DNA of 49,106 nt from an uncultured Anaerofilum sp. (GTDB lineage Bacteria > Bacillota > Clostridia > Oscillospirales > Ruminococcaceae), in NCBI GenBank assembly GCA_944385945.1, contig CALWZD010000066.1:1-49106 (forward strand). Direction: 5' to 3'. The notes below the pieces were generated by a model. The model was not told the DNA's origin. It saw nothing but the letters and a program-made list of their open reading frames with translations, and searched no databases. The position numbers were made by a program, and so were the translations under genes. Shown here in pieces: positions 1-9,945 of this stretch. Each line of letters begins with the position of its first letter. The first letter of the stretch is position 1.

Positions 1-518
1 GAGTATTCTTCCAACTGGAATTCGCCCTGATAGAGCAAACTGCCGTCGTAACGGTACAATTCGCCGTTCCCGTTGATACGGCCATTTTCCATCCGACCAC
101 AAAAAATCACCTGGTCGTTGGTTCTGGTCAGCAACTCTACCTTTCCGCTATACCCCAGCATTTCTGTGCTGTTTATGTACATCCTTTTGACAAAAAATTG
201 TGCCTGCACCGCCGGAAAAACAAACTTGACCAATAAAACGACTGCCACCAAAGAAATCGCTGCCACCGTAAAAACCAGTTTTTTTGCAACATAGCGTTCT
301 CCAATGGCTACATAGCCTTTGAGCGTTTGGGGCGGTTTGGCGATCTGTTTTACATTTTGGTCGATGTCGCCTACGACCTTGTTTACAAAGCTGTTTGGGT
401 TAAGGGCAAAACGAATCTTTCGGTACAAGTGATTGATGGGGCGTGTAAGTGTACGGGACAGACGCTGTGCGCCGTATTTCAGCACCTGATTTAGATTGAA
501 ATTATTCTGAAATTTCAT
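1..518 (-). CDS. Membrane protein with MORN-like repeats, last visible gene of the eCIS operon (3' end outside window)
   Basis: The reading frame starts at an ATG at 518-516 and stays open to the window edge (172 codons seen), so the C-terminus is missing. The first 80 residues are basic and presumably cytoplasmic. Residues 81-101 form one strong transmembrane segment. From about residue 119 the chain reads as MORN/YwqK-like repeats (GYSGKVEL, GRMENGRINGNGELYRYDG, LYQGEFQ). It follows the pseudokinase-like membrane gene by 10 bases and is probably in the same transcript. I infer a membrane-associated accessory or anchor of the contractile system, with repeats outside the cell. No specific function is recognised. 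A secreted-domain or immunity role is an alternative. Confidence 0.7.
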   Translation of the reverse strand, partial: MKFQNNFNLNQVLKYGAQRLSRTLTRPINHLYRKIRFALNPNSFVNKVVGDIDQNVKQIAKPPQTLKGYVAIGERYVAKKLVFTVAAISLVAVVLLVKFVFPAVQAQFFVKRMYINSTEMLGYSGKVELLTRTNDQVIFCGRMENGRINGNGELYRYDGSLLYQGEFQLEEY

Positions 519-528
519 TTCACGCCCC

Positions 529-1395
529 CTACTCGGTGATCTGAAGTGTGCCGATGTAATCGAATGTTTCGGCACCGCTTACCGCAGTGTTATCCTTATC
601 CATCATAAAAATCAAGTACACAAGAATGGCGATCAACACACCTGCTGCCAAAACCGGACGAAGCACTCGTCCTATCTGCTTGACCGATTCCCACACACGA
701 AACGGCATTCCTGTTTGCGGTACCGGTTTTATGGGGCCTTGCAGCTTGTTGTAAAGCTTTACAAACTCTTGGTAAAGGTCTTGCAGCCCACCGTAAAATT
801 CCGCCAAACCATTGATAAACTTTTCCAGTTCCGCACAGCTGCGCTGCTCCAATTCTTGGGCAAAAAGCTGTTCCAAAAAGCTCCACAGCGAATCGGTGAC
901 CATTGCTTGCGTTACATCAAAATACCGCTCAAAATCCTGTAATTCGTACCGAAAGCCGATCTCCATCGACGGGGATACACACACCCTGTCCATATCAAAA
1001 ATATGCTGTTGAAAGTACAGTGGCATTTTGTATAAAATCATTTTTTGCAACAGGTTCAGTACGATCTGCATTCTTTCACGCAGGTCGCAGTGTTCCCGTT
1101 CCATTTTTTCGGATAATGTGGGGAAATCGCTGTATCGAAACACCCCGTACAGGCTGTCTTCTTGCGGAAAACTGCCTGCAAAATCCAGAAAGGTCTTTTC
1201 CCTGTCCAATTCCAAAAATATCGGAACAAGTTTTTGGGCAAGGGATTGATTTTTAATTTTCACCAGCAGATAATCGCTGGGAGGCTGCTGGTCGTAGTCA
1301 CGGCAGAGATAGCTTTCTGTCGCTTCACAGCGGTTTCGTAGTTGGATCACCGTGAATGTTTTTTCCAGCGATTGTATCAGCATCGTAACAAGCAT
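529..1395 (-). CDS. Pseudokinase-like single-pass membrane protein (EssB/YukC-like layout)
   Basis: This 288-residue protein has a kinase-like fold order: an N-terminal beta-rich part, a hinge-like stretch (YGVFRYSDFPTLSEKM), a helix (ERMQIVLNLLQKMIL), then a degenerate catalytic-loop region (VCVSPSMEIGFRYEL) without the HRD and DFG residues an active kinase needs. Helices follow, then one transmembrane segment at about residues 244-265 and a 23-residue tail. The same order (pseudokinase, helices, one membrane pass) is known for EssB/YukC of type VIIb secretion. I see the layout only; homology is not proven. Its place at the end of the eCIS operon suggests it links the machine to the membrane. 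Start is uncertain: the ribosome site is 1 base from the ATG at 1395 and 13 from an in-frame ATG at 1383. Confidence 0.65.
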   Translation of the reverse strand: MLVTMLIQSLEKTFTVIQLRNRCEATESYLCRDYDQQPPSDYLLVKIKNQSLAQKLVPIFLELDREKTFLDFAGSFPQEDSLYGVFRYSDFPTLSEKMEREHCDLRERMQIVLNLLQKMILYKMPLYFQQHIFDMDRVCVSPSMEIGFRYELQDFERYFDVTQAMVTDSLWSFLEQLFAQELEQRSCAELEKFINGLAEFYGGLQDLYQEFVKLYNKLQGPIKPVPQTGMPFRVWESVKQIGRVLRPVLAAGVLIAILVYLIFMMDKDNTAVSGAETFDYIGTLQITE

Positions 1396-1414
1396 TCCTT
1401 TCTCAAGATGGCGG

Positions 1415-3193
1415 TCAATTCATCTTTAACTGTTCCCGCACAACGACAAACGCCGAAGCAGTCATTTCGGGGTTCGCCATTGATTGTGCCGTGATCTCGT
1501 ATACACCGGCAGTATTGGGTGCGGTGTACATTCCGTTTTTGTCGATCACACCTCCGGCGGGATGTTTTACCGACCATCGTATGCGGCTGTCCTGCATTTT
1601 GGGGCAGACCGCCTCAAAACAAACCGTTTCCAACGTGTGGACTTCGGTCATATTGGGTTTAATGAACAGACTGGTTTTTTCGCTTTCCTGCAAAACATCT
1701 GCCATATCCCGAATGGCAGTCCAGTGGATCTTCACATACCGCTGTGGCGATGTTGCCGTTAGGCGCAGACCCACCTTAAACGTTCCCTCTGCCATATTCA
1801 ATTTCAATGCCAGCTCTGCACCGAATTGTCCGTTTTCCTCATCAAACACTTCCGAAGAACCTGCGTACACATCTTTTCCCTGTGCTGTGACACTTTCCAT
1901 CGACAACAGGATCGTTACCATGCCAAGCCCCAGCCCATGGGAAATATCGTTGGAGAAGAAACGCTCGCCTTTTCTTCCGCCCAACCCCAAGTCGATCAGC
2001 ACTGTGCCTGTATTCATCTGCAACGTCTGCTTGCTGTTTTGGGGCTGTGGAACATTTGCCACTGCCGAAACTTCCTGCTTGTTTGCCCGCAGCTGCTGCA
2101 ACTCCTGTTCTGTGATTTGGTTGAGGACAGAGGAAAGCGGAAGATTCAAAATCGGCTGTTGTGCAGCCAAATTTTCCACCTCGCTGATAGAATACCGTTT
2201 TCCGTTGCGGATCAACAAGATCCGTGCCAAATAGATGCTTTGTTGGTCGTTGTTTTCTACAATTTCCTCCATCGCACTGTTGTAATATTGGCGCATGATC
2301 TGCTGTTTTACGCTGCCTGCGATGATATTCGTGCGGTTTTCGGCAGACATCTCGACATCCAGTTGTGTCGAACCGATCCACAGTTTTGCACTGCCCTGTT
2401 TTACCGACAAAATGCCGTTGGTATCCTGCACCGACATCGCTTTTACCGGAAAGCGCAGTTCGTACCGTGTATTTTTTTCCAGCTTGCTTTCGTCAAATTC
2501 TACTTCGATACGGTTACTGCCCTGATATTGCAGATAGGTCAGTTCCAGTTGGTAGGAAAATTTTACCGGCTGGTTTTGCCCCAGATTTTCCACGACGACC
2601 ACCAGTTCCATTTCTCGCTGAGTGGTCAGATACTGAGGGCAGATCTGGCTGATCTTCACTCCGTTGTCCCAGTACAGGGTTTGAATATTTTGATAGCTGC
2701 TGATGGCACCGAACCGCTTTTCGTCGGGACCTTTTTCGGTGAGGAACAGCCGATAGCCCTCCCGATACTTGTTGTATTCCACCTGCTGCAAAGAAGCTCC
2801 GCTGCCTGCAATATTGTGTACGGGGTCTTTTTCGGTTTCGGCATATTCCACGCACAAATACAAGATCTCGTTTGCATTTCCACTTTGCTCCAGCGACATA
2901 TCTTCTGTGGCTTGGAACCCGTCGATCAGCTCCAGCTTTTTGATGATGGGCATATCAATAACGATCTCACGCCCTGCAAAGTCCAGTGCAAGCCCCATTT
3001 CGATCGAGATGCTTTTGGTGTCTACCTCTACCACATTCATACCGCACACGATGCCTGTTCCCATCAAAAAGCGGTTTATCATACGGCGTTTATCGTTCAT
3101 GTATTTTTGCTCGGTTTCAAAATCATCTACCGTAAGCAGTTTTCCGTAAAAGTAACGATTTCTTTCAAAGGGAAAATACTTTAAGTTTTTCAC
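1415..3193 (-). CDS. eCIS baseplate-associated protein with C-terminal Ig-like domain
   Basis: This 592-residue protein opens with a conserved block (NLKYFPFERNRYFYGKLLT, then KRRMINRFLMGTGIVCGMNV) that I associate with a large uncharacterised protein of Gram-positive eCIS clusters. The middle is beta-rich. The last ~90 residues read as a bacterial Ig-like (Big_2-type) domain, with WSVKHPAGGVIDKNGMYTAP and GVYEITAQS. The start is GTG at 3193, overlapping the stop of the upstream gene by 4 bases, with an AAGGA site 8 bases away, so it is translationally coupled to the tail-protein-I-like gene. Likely role is a peripheral baseplate or receptor-facing component. That role is inferred from position and the Ig domain. 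Confidence 0.7.
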   Translation of the reverse strand: MKNLKYFPFERNRYFYGKLLTVDDFETEQKYMNDKRRMINRFLMGTGIVCGMNVVEVDTKSISIEMGLALDFAGREIVIDMPIIKKLELIDGFQATEDMSLEQSGNANEILYLCVEYAETEKDPVHNIAGSGASLQQVEYNKYREGYRLFLTEKGPDEKRFGAISSYQNIQTLYWDNGVKISQICPQYLTTQREMELVVVVENLGQNQPVKFSYQLELTYLQYQGSNRIEVEFDESKLEKNTRYELRFPVKAMSVQDTNGILSVKQGSAKLWIGSTQLDVEMSAENRTNIIAGSVKQQIMRQYYNSAMEEIVENNDQQSIYLARILLIRNGKRYSISEVENLAAQQPILNLPLSSVLNQITEQELQQLRANKQEVSAVANVPQPQNSKQTLQMNTGTVLIDLGLGGRKGERFFSNDISHGLGLGMVTILLSMESVTAQGKDVYAGSSEVFDEENGQFGAELALKLNMAEGTFKVGLRLTATSPQRYVKIHWTAIRDMADVLQESEKTSLFIKPNMTEVHTLETVCFEAVCPKMQDSRIRWSVKHPAGGVIDKNGMYTAPNTAGVYEITAQSMANPEMTASAFVVVREQLKMN

Positions 3194-4341
3194 ACTGATT
3201 TCTTCCTTTCTTCTGTTCCACCGACAGTGGTCAGGGGCACTGCAGATTGCCCGTTCAACTGCAACGGCTGATACTGTCCCAATACGCTGTTGATACCCAG
3301 ATAGGAATAGCTATCCAGAAAAATATAAGGCTTCAATACGATCAGATTGATCTCCACCTGTGCGGGTTTCACGGTTTCGATCAGTTTCAAAATGGTCTGA
3401 TACATTCGGTTGGAAGTGGCTGCGTCGCTGGGCAAGCAAACCGTGACCATGCTGGGATGTTCGCCGTATAATTGACGCAGCAATTTCATGCGTGAGATGT
3501 CCTTGCAAAACGGCTCTATTTCATACTGTTCCACCACATACGGCAGTTGCCCTGTTTTAAGCTGAACGATCTGCTTTAAAGACTCCACCGTTCCCTTGAT
3601 GGAATATAGATACATTGCGTGGTGAAGTAACTGCCGAAGATTTTCTTCCTCCCACAGATAGCTTGCTTCTACACCAAGCCATTGAGCAAGCCAGTTCAAA
3701 AACTCCTCGTCGGCTGTGTCGATCTCCAAGTAGGAGGAAACTTCACGGATATTTTTATCCAAATCTTCGTACAACGATTGAAAAATACCGAGATAGCGTT
3801 CCAGAAAACTTTGGTTTTCGCCCTGATAGATTTCCGGCAGGTACTGCGTCCAGCTTCTTTTGGGAAAGGACAGCTGCACCTGCTTTACGGCTGGCGAGAG
3901 ATTCCCTTGCCCAAACATCTGAATTTCGAACCAGACATATCTGCCTTTTATCTGGTGCAAAAGTATGTCCTGCGGATTTTGAACTTTCGCTGCCAAAAAG
4001 GGACGAAATGCCTGTTCTTTTTCCCAAATCGGGGCGTCACTTTGGAGATATTCTTCCAAATTTCGCACTGCTCCATGATAGTCGGTGACAAAAAGGCTGT
4101 CTGTGGAGTAAAAGCAGAACAGGATGGAGGCATCGCCCAAACTTTGGCTTTTTATCATTCCACGGTGCCAGATCGTCTGCTGTTCCAAGCAGTCGAGTAC
4201 AGGGGAAAAGAAGACGCCACGTTCTCCGCTTTGCGGGTCTTTCAGACAGAGCCCTTTTTCATCCCACATCAGATTTTGCCAGAATCCTTTTTCAAAATCC
4301 GACGCTTTATTGAGCAAAAAATATTTTTCAGACTCTCTCAT
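3190..4341 (-). CDS. Phage tail protein I-like baseplate protein
   Basis: 383 residues. The central block (LPEIYQGENQSFLERYLGIFQSLYEDLD), then LNWLAQWLGVE and YSIKGTVESLKQIVQLKTG, is the hallmark of the P2 gpI / TIGR02242 tail-protein family. In eCIS and T6SS-like machines this protein joins the baseplate wedge next to the two J-like proteins. The gene follows the J-like gene by 9 bases, with an AGAGGTG ribosome site, and overlaps the next gene by 4 bases. The N-terminal ~150 residues are extra compared with phage gpI and may bind neighbouring baseplate parts. Confidence 0.85.
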   Translation of the reverse strand: MRESEKYFLLNKASDFEKGFWQNLMWDEKGLCLKDPQSGERGVFFSPVLDCLEQQTIWHRGMIKSQSLGDASILFCFYSTDSLFVTDYHGAVRNLEEYLQSDAPIWEKEQAFRPFLAAKVQNPQDILLHQIKGRYVWFEIQMFGQGNLSPAVKQVQLSFPKRSWTQYLPEIYQGENQSFLERYLGIFQSLYEDLDKNIREVSSYLEIDTADEEFLNWLAQWLGVEASYLWEEENLRQLLHHAMYLYSIKGTVESLKQIVQLKTGQLPYVVEQYEIEPFCKDISRMKLLRQLYGEHPSMVTVCLPSDAATSNRMYQTILKLIETVKPAQVEINLIVLKPYIFLDSYSYLGINSVLGQYQPLQLNGQSAVPLTTVGGTEERKKSV

Positions 4342-4350
4342 TCTGCACCT

Positions 4351-6429
4351 CTATTCTCCATCGAAAAGGTTATACTGCACACTGTTCAAATACACCAGCC
4401 CGTTGGGCGGCAGCAGTACATCGCCGCTGCGGTTTCGGTTGATATTGGCACCTTTTGCGTCGATTGCCAAAGAATCCACCGACAGCACACACTCCAAACG
4501 GTCGATAACGCCGTACAGTGTGCTGTATTGCACCGGATCGCCAAACACCCACTTTGCGGTATTAAAAAACTCCTGCACGGTTTCTTGTATCATGCGGTCG
4601 GCATTGTGGTAATATGGACGAATGCGGATCTCGGCAAAAATACTGATACCGACGTATTCGGGCGAAAGGACCCGAACTTTTGTGCCCATCAGACGGCACC
4701 GATCCAAAAGGGCATACAGATTTTGGCGGTATGCCTCGTTCAGCTTTTCCCGTTTTCCGTTCGAAAACGGCTGTACTACGATGTTCACGGTATTTTCTTC
4801 CCGATGATTTTCTGCGCCGTTCAACTTGGCGGAGGGAACACACCGACAGTTTTGAATCATCAAACCGGCGGCTTTTTTGACCTGCTGCTCGTAGTCTTGA
4901 TAAGTGACCGCTCTTTGGGAGCGACGCAAGCAGACCCTTGCCCGCAAAAAGCACTCCTGCAAGCTTTCGGCTTGTTTTCCACCTGTGGCCACCCAATAAT
5001 TCGTCATTCTCGTCTTTGGCAAATCCACAAGACCTTTGGATATTTGATGCTGTTTTACATTTCCGTCTATGCCTTCACTGGTCACCGCCTGTACCAGATA
5101 GATCGCACCTGTGGGAGCCATACCATGCTCGCCATCTCCAAACAGCAGCCTCCCCGACGATTCTTCGAAGCAATAATGGCGACTTTCCGGCAAAGATGCG
5201 TCAAAATCCATGACCTGCTGCCAGCAATACCACGCTCCATCCGGCTCCTCCACCATCACCTGCAAACGATCGCCCAGTATGTTTTCGATATTCACCTGAT
5301 AGCTCTGTTTTGGGAATCCGTTGCCCACTGCCACCTTTAGATCCGCTGCATAACGCCCGTTTTGGTACAGTGTGCGTATCTGGGTCACTTCTTCGTCCAG
5401 TTCCAATTCTGCCAGCAGCATTCCGTTTTGTTGGGGGAGTTTGGTAATTTTTTCGGACGGTATTCGTTTATATCCCCCTTGCTGTTTTTGAAAAAATTTG
5501 ACATCATCACACAAGCGATGCTGTAACGATACACTGACCCTTGGCGAACCGTCGACCACAAAATCTTGGTGATCTGCCAGCGTGTTACACTGCACCACCT
5601 GCAACATATTCGTATAAATGCCGGTAATCAGTGTCGGCACTTCGTACCAGCTTTGCTCCAACACGACCCGCAGCCAAAACACACCTTGCTCATCTTGGAG
5701 CATCGGTTCTTTCAATTCCAGTTCTACAAAACCGTTTTGCAAGAACTGATGCGAACCGTCTGCCACCACATTCGCTTGTTTCCAACCGAAAAACGTCCAA
5801 TACTCCCAGCGCAATCTTGCCAACGGATAGAATTTATCCTCGTCTGTGATGGCATTTCGCTGCACCTGATAGTCGTTAAAAATGCGGAAATAGAGTTTGA
5901 ACGAATGATGCGCAGGCAAAGGGCTGTCGAATCCGATCAAAAATTCGTTACCGACACAAGGTTCTGTGCCAAACGGCAAAAAGCGGAACTCTGCCCCCTG
6001 CTCCATGCCGAAAAGATTCAACTCCTGTTGTACTTTACCGCAACGGGTACGCAGAAGCATCGGTCTTGCCTGTATCAACTGTTCGGTCTGGGTGGTTTCA
6101 AACGGGATCGTGTCGGCAAAAAACTGCTCTCTATTCTGCAAAATACGATCCTTTTCCACATTCGATATATGTAGCAGTGCTTCGGCAGGCTGCACCGACT
6201 GGGGAACGATCCCCAATAACTTTAAGAATTTGCGCTCGTTTTTTTCTCCGATTTGGTCTAGGTGATACTGCTGCATCTCTTTCAGCCACGAGAACAGCTC
6301 CAAAAATGTGATTCCGGGATCAGCTTCGTTGTAATTCGTCCATCGAGGATAAACACGGGCGATTTGATTTTTGGCATCCTCTAAAATTTCTTCAAAGCTT
6401 TGCTGATCCAGCTCAATTTCCGGCAGCAT
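4351..6429 (-). CDS. Baseplate J-like assembly protein (first of two paralogues)
   Basis: 692 residues of the TIGR02243-type 'putative baseplate assembly protein' (gpJ / T4 gp6-like). Signature blocks are NEADPGITFLELFSWL near residue 40, the core FGDGEHGMAPTGAIY followed by EGIDGNV near residue 430, and the RAVTYQDYEQQVKKAAG motif near 510. It should form the baseplate wedge that changes state to trigger sheath contraction. The start is ATG at 6429 behind a perfect AGGAGGTGA site. It corresponds best to the Afp11/Pvc11 position. Confidence 0.88.
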   Translation of the reverse strand: MLPEIELDQQSFEEILEDAKNQIARVYPRWTNYNEADPGITFLELFSWLKEMQQYHLDQIGEKNERKFLKLLGIVPQSVQPAEALLHISNVEKDRILQNREQFFADTIPFETTQTEQLIQARPMLLRTRCGKVQQELNLFGMEQGAEFRFLPFGTEPCVGNEFLIGFDSPLPAHHSFKLYFRIFNDYQVQRNAITDEDKFYPLARLRWEYWTFFGWKQANVVADGSHQFLQNGFVELELKEPMLQDEQGVFWLRVVLEQSWYEVPTLITGIYTNMLQVVQCNTLADHQDFVVDGSPRVSVSLQHRLCDDVKFFQKQQGGYKRIPSEKITKLPQQNGMLLAELELDEEVTQIRTLYQNGRYAADLKVAVGNGFPKQSYQVNIENILGDRLQVMVEEPDGAWYCWQQVMDFDASLPESRHYCFEESSGRLLFGDGEHGMAPTGAIYLVQAVTSEGIDGNVKQHQISKGLVDLPKTRMTNYWVATGGKQAESLQECFLRARVCLRRSQRAVTYQDYEQQVKKAAGLMIQNCRCVPSAKLNGAENHREENTVNIVVQPFSNGKREKLNEAYRQNLYALLDRCRLMGTKVRVLSPEYVGISIFAEIRIRPYYHNADRMIQETVQEFFNTAKWVFGDPVQYSTLYGVIDRLECVLSVDSLAIDAKGANINRNRSGDVLLPPNGLVYLNSVQYNLFDGE

Positions 6430-6448
6430 CGCATCACCTCCTATAAAG

Positions 6449-9400
6449 TTACCCTACGGTCAAATACAGGTCGTGCTGACCGCTTACAGGTAACGCAAAC
6501 TTGTATTGATCCTGATGTTCCAAACTGATCTCTGCCCTTCTTCCGCTTTGCAGCAGATACACCGACAAAGACACTGATTTTATCTGTTTGATATTCGGCA
6601 CACTCTTTAGCACATTGGTCAGCTGGGTCAAATTGGGCAAAACGCCGATCGTCCAGCCGTTTCCGTCAAAGTTTCCATCAATGGGATTTATAAAATCGGA
6701 CAGCTTTTTTTCGGCGATGTTCTTCACTTGAAAAATTCGGTCGAAGCTGTCTACCGAGATCTCTGCATTGACACAGATCTCCAAAAATTGCGGCTCTGCA
6801 ATAAAAAGCTTACCGCTTTCGATCAACTGACGGCTCACCTTGTCTTTCAGGTAGTTCATCACCTGCTCCTGCACCATATCGAAATATTTTCTTCCGCCGA
6901 AATAATCTTTTTGCAGCAAAACAAGGGTCACTGCACCGGGCATTCTTCTTCCAAGTCCATCTAGCCCCGAAAAACATTTCACCTTGTATATCGTCCTGCT
7001 TGCCTCACGGGCTAGGCTTTCGTAGTCACTGGCAGTCACCGCTCTTGCACGGTGGCTGAAAAATGCAGCCATCCTTGCCATCGCCTCTGCGGCTGTTTCG
7101 GGATCGCTGCCACCCACTGTGGGTTCCGGATTGCTGACCCCGTGGATATAGGCGATGGTTCGGTTTAGACGGTTGATCTTTCCGGTTTTTTGATTGCCCG
7201 CTTGCCCCCCACTGGTGGAATAGCGCACAAGGATGCTTTCGTACTGTTGGGCAGTCGGAATTTTTCCGCATTTTCCGTCCGAGAAGAAAATCTTCCCCTC
7301 ATTTCGGTCTACCCGATACCATCTGCTTGTTGGTTTAGCAAGTACAAAGTCCTCTGTTTCCTCCCAAAGTACCCAAACATCGGTGACCATTCCTGTTTCG
7401 TCGACCGTTTTCTGCACACGGTTTTGTTTTTCCAGACGCTCGAGTTCCTTATCCTCGATTTGACCTGTTTCGCACACCCACACCTCTACTTGATAGAGAT
7501 GTCTGTCAGGCAGTTGACATACTTTATATTCCTCATGTGGCTGGATGCGGAACCGTTCTTCTTCTCGGCTGCGAATGTTCAGAATGCGTGTGGTATTCAT
7601 CACGATCTGATCGACACAGGGATATACATTCGCTTTGTGATAAGTATCCTCAATATCGGTCACTCTCATCCAGTACATCTCTCTCGCAAACAACATACAA
7701 CGCTGAAAATCCGATGCTCCCATCATGGTAACGATACCGCTTTTGGTCAAGCCTTGCGTTTCGTCCGCCAAATTCACTTCCCGCCAGCCTTTATGGCTGT
7801 AATATTCCCAGCGTAGGTTTGCAGACAGCCCCGGCAGTGTATTTTTCATTTGGAAAAACAACTTGATGGGGCCACCCTGCGGAGGAAATTCGAAGCCCAG
7901 ATAGATCGTCCTCTCGGTCGTTTCCAACCTTTGGAACGGTCGCAGAGACACTTCCCGTTGTTGCAGTTGATGACCGGCTGTTCCGTGTTGTTCTAGCTGA
8001 TTTTCCCATTCCACCCATAACGGCATCAAGCCTTGTGTGGGGTATGAATAGGAAAAACTGGTTTCTGACAGCAAAGGCGAGATGAAATTGCCCTTTGTTT
8101 TATACAGATTGTTGATTTTCAGCACTCTGGCACGGATAAAGAATGTATCGTGGGAATTGATAACGATTTTCTGCATATCCATCGGACAGCAAAAATCCAT
8201 AATTTTCAGCTGCCCGATCGTTCCATATTTGGTAGTGAAAATATCACTGTATCGGTTATCCGCAAACAGCCGACCCCAGCCCTGACCGTTATAATACTCC
8301 CAAATCACTTCTTCTATGGTAATATCGTATTCCAAGTCGGGGCGAAAATCCGACTTTTTCATTATCATCTTCCAGTTGATCTCGGGGTTTTGGGGGTCGA
8401 TCTCGACCGGAAATTTGAGAAAATCCATGTTGAATTTTAGCTGTATCTGTGCGCCTGCTTTGCACAAAACTTCCTCACAGCCAAAATATACCACATCATA
8501 AATGCCCATCCGTTCTCCAAAAGGTAGATATTCCGCCAAATTTTGGTCAACTCCGGAAGCATGAATCACATCCGGCAGCAATTCTTCAGCACGGGCACGT
8601 AAGGTTATTTTGTCGATGAATACTTTTTCAAGCTGAAAAACATCTTTTGCCTCGCAGCGCAGCCAGTACCCCTGTTTCCCAAAAAACTCCGCTTGTGCAA
8701 ATGCGGGCGCACCGTCCGGACGGACAAGCAAAAGCTCTCGTTTTGCACCTGCCGTTTGCTGAATGGGCATCCATCCCTGCTCGGTGTAATAGCAAAATTC
8801 TATATTCCGTGCATCCAACATGGTACGATATAGTTCCAACATGGCAGGGGCTTTCAGCTGCGAACCAAAGTCCACCTCGATCGCCGAACGCTGGGTTAGT
8901 TTAAGGACGGTATCGTGGCAAAAATATAAAAAATGGCTTTGCAGGTTGCTGCCCGACGACTCGAACAAGCAAAAGGGAGCCGGATGCTCCTGGAAATTTT
9001 TTCTTTCGTAGCAATGGCAGATCGTATCGTTTTTTCCGTCGGTTTCGTAGATGGCTTCTATCCGAGCCGGAGTCACATACAAGTCGTTGACCGTTTCATA
9101 AATAAGGTCTTCTTGTTGGTCGTCGCTTTCTGCCACGGCTTGTGTTCCACGTGGAATTTCCACTCCCTGTTCCGCCTGTTCCCCCAAAAAGAAGGTAAGG
9201 TATCCATAGGCAGGCACTGCGGGGCGAATCTGCGCCTGTAAATGATTGAAAAACGAAAGCTGATTTTTTTCGGCAGACTGGTTGAACAGACGGATGGTCT
9301 GGGAAAACATCTCTGCGTAAACCATTCCCAAAGCCGAACCAATATCGGGATTTTCTTGGTCGAACCGCCACTCGGGTGTATAACTTTCCGAAAGAGAATG

Positions 9401-9454
9401 CAGTTTTTCCAGTATATCTTGCTTGGTTCGTTTATCAATGTCAGGAATTTTCAT
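6449..9454 (-). CDS. Baseplate J-like protein, large (second paralogue)
   Basis: 1001 residues. The N-terminal block (NPDIGSALGMVYAEMFSQTI) matches the wedge-protein start seen in the neighbouring paralogue. Near residues 720-830 are a degenerate FSDGKCGKIPTAQQYESILV core and RARAVTASDYESLAREASRTI, both typical of baseplate J. This is the Afp12/Pvc12-like giant wedge component. The GAGGAGG site sits directly against the ATG at 9460 and 6 bases from the ATG at 9454, so I chose 9454. It lies between gp25 and the smaller J-like gene, the usual eCIS order. Confidence 0.85.
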   Translation of the reverse strand: MKIPDIDKRTKQDILEKLHSLSESYTPEWRFDQENPDIGSALGMVYAEMFSQTIRLFNQSAEKNQLSFFNHLQAQIRPAVPAYGYLTFFLGEQAEQGVEIPRGTQAVAESDDQQEDLIYETVNDLYVTPARIEAIYETDGKNDTICHCYERKNFQEHPAPFCLFESSGSNLQSHFLYFCHDTVLKLTQRSAIEVDFGSQLKAPAMLELYRTMLDARNIEFCYYTEQGWMPIQQTAGAKRELLLVRPDGAPAFAQAEFFGKQGYWLRCEAKDVFQLEKVFIDKITLRARAEELLPDVIHASGVDQNLAEYLPFGERMGIYDVVYFGCEEVLCKAGAQIQLKFNMDFLKFPVEIDPQNPEINWKMIMKKSDFRPDLEYDITIEEVIWEYYNGQGWGRLFADNRYSDIFTTKYGTIGQLKIMDFCCPMDMQKIVINSHDTFFIRARVLKINNLYKTKGNFISPLLSETSFSYSYPTQGLMPLWVEWENQLEQHGTAGHQLQQREVSLRPFQRLETTERTIYLGFEFPPQGGPIKLFFQMKNTLPGLSANLRWEYYSHKGWREVNLADETQGLTKSGIVTMMGASDFQRCMLFAREMYWMRVTDIEDTYHKANVYPCVDQIVMNTTRILNIRSREEERFRIQPHEEYKVCQLPDRHLYQVEVWVCETGQIEDKELERLEKQNRVQKTVDETGMVTDVWVLWEETEDFVLAKPTSRWYRVDRNEGKIFFSDGKCGKIPTAQQYESILVRYSTSGGQAGNQKTGKINRLNRTIAYIHGVSNPEPTVGGSDPETAAEAMARMAAFFSHRARAVTASDYESLAREASRTIYKVKCFSGLDGLGRRMPGAVTLVLLQKDYFGGRKYFDMVQEQVMNYLKDKVSRQLIESGKLFIAEPQFLEICVNAEISVDSFDRIFQVKNIAEKKLSDFINPIDGNFDGNGWTIGVLPNLTQLTNVLKSVPNIKQIKSVSLSVYLLQSGRRAEISLEHQDQYKFALPVSGQHDLYLTVG

Positions 9455-9469
9455 CTGCATCCTCCTCGC

Positions 9470-9886
9470 TTAGTCGGTTCCCTCGTTCAGGTAAAACGGA
9501 TATACCAGATTGTAGGGATTGTTGGTAGACCTTACGATATAGCTTACATATATGTTCAGTTTTGCGGCATTTTCGCTGTCCACCTCGATATGTACCCGCA
9601 AATCGGTGATCCGTGGCTCCCAACGAATGATCGAAGATTCTACTTCCTGTTCCATCTGCACTAAGGTCGTGTAGTCAGTTTCTCCAAACATATACTTTGA
9701 CAGACCACACCCAAAATCGGGGTTCATCATGCGTTCGCCTTTTCTGGTCATCAGAATAATGCGGATGGATTCAGCCACATTCTCCTCATAACCAGAAATC
9801 TGCATACGGCCTGTTACAGGGTCGACTTGAGGCGGAAACTTCCATCCCACCCCCAAAAACTCTTTTGCTTGTTCTCGCTCCAACAT
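9470..9886 (-). CDS. GPW/gp25-like baseplate wedge protein
   Basis: 138 residues. The block ESIRIILMTRKGERMMNPDFGCG, with LSKYMFGETD after it, is the gp25/GPW family signature, including the Glu-Arg pair of the EPR-like wedge motif. It is the Afp9/Pvc9 equivalent and nucleates sheath polymerisation on the baseplate. I place the start at 9886 because a GGAAGGGG site lies 6 bases upstream; an upstream in-frame ATG at 9934 has no such site. It follows the spike gene after 59 bases. Confidence 0.88.
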   Translation of the reverse strand: MLEREQAKEFLGVGWKFPPQVDPVTGRMQISGYEENVAESIRIILMTRKGERMMNPDFGCGLSKYMFGETDYTTLVQMEQEVESSIIRWEPRITDLRVHIEVDSENAAKLNIYVSYIVRSTNNPYNLVYPFYLNEGTD

Positions 9887-9945
9887 AACGATCCCCTTCC
9901 TTGCATCTGTCCTAAAACAGGCTTTTTGGATCAAACTTCAACAGC

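Noticed and set aside
1826-5340. Long plus-strand open frames (452 and 552 codons) opposite baseplate genes
   Set aside because: They are antisense to well-supported genes, have no ribosome sites, and their protein content (many His, Cys, Phe) is typical of reverse-strand shadows.
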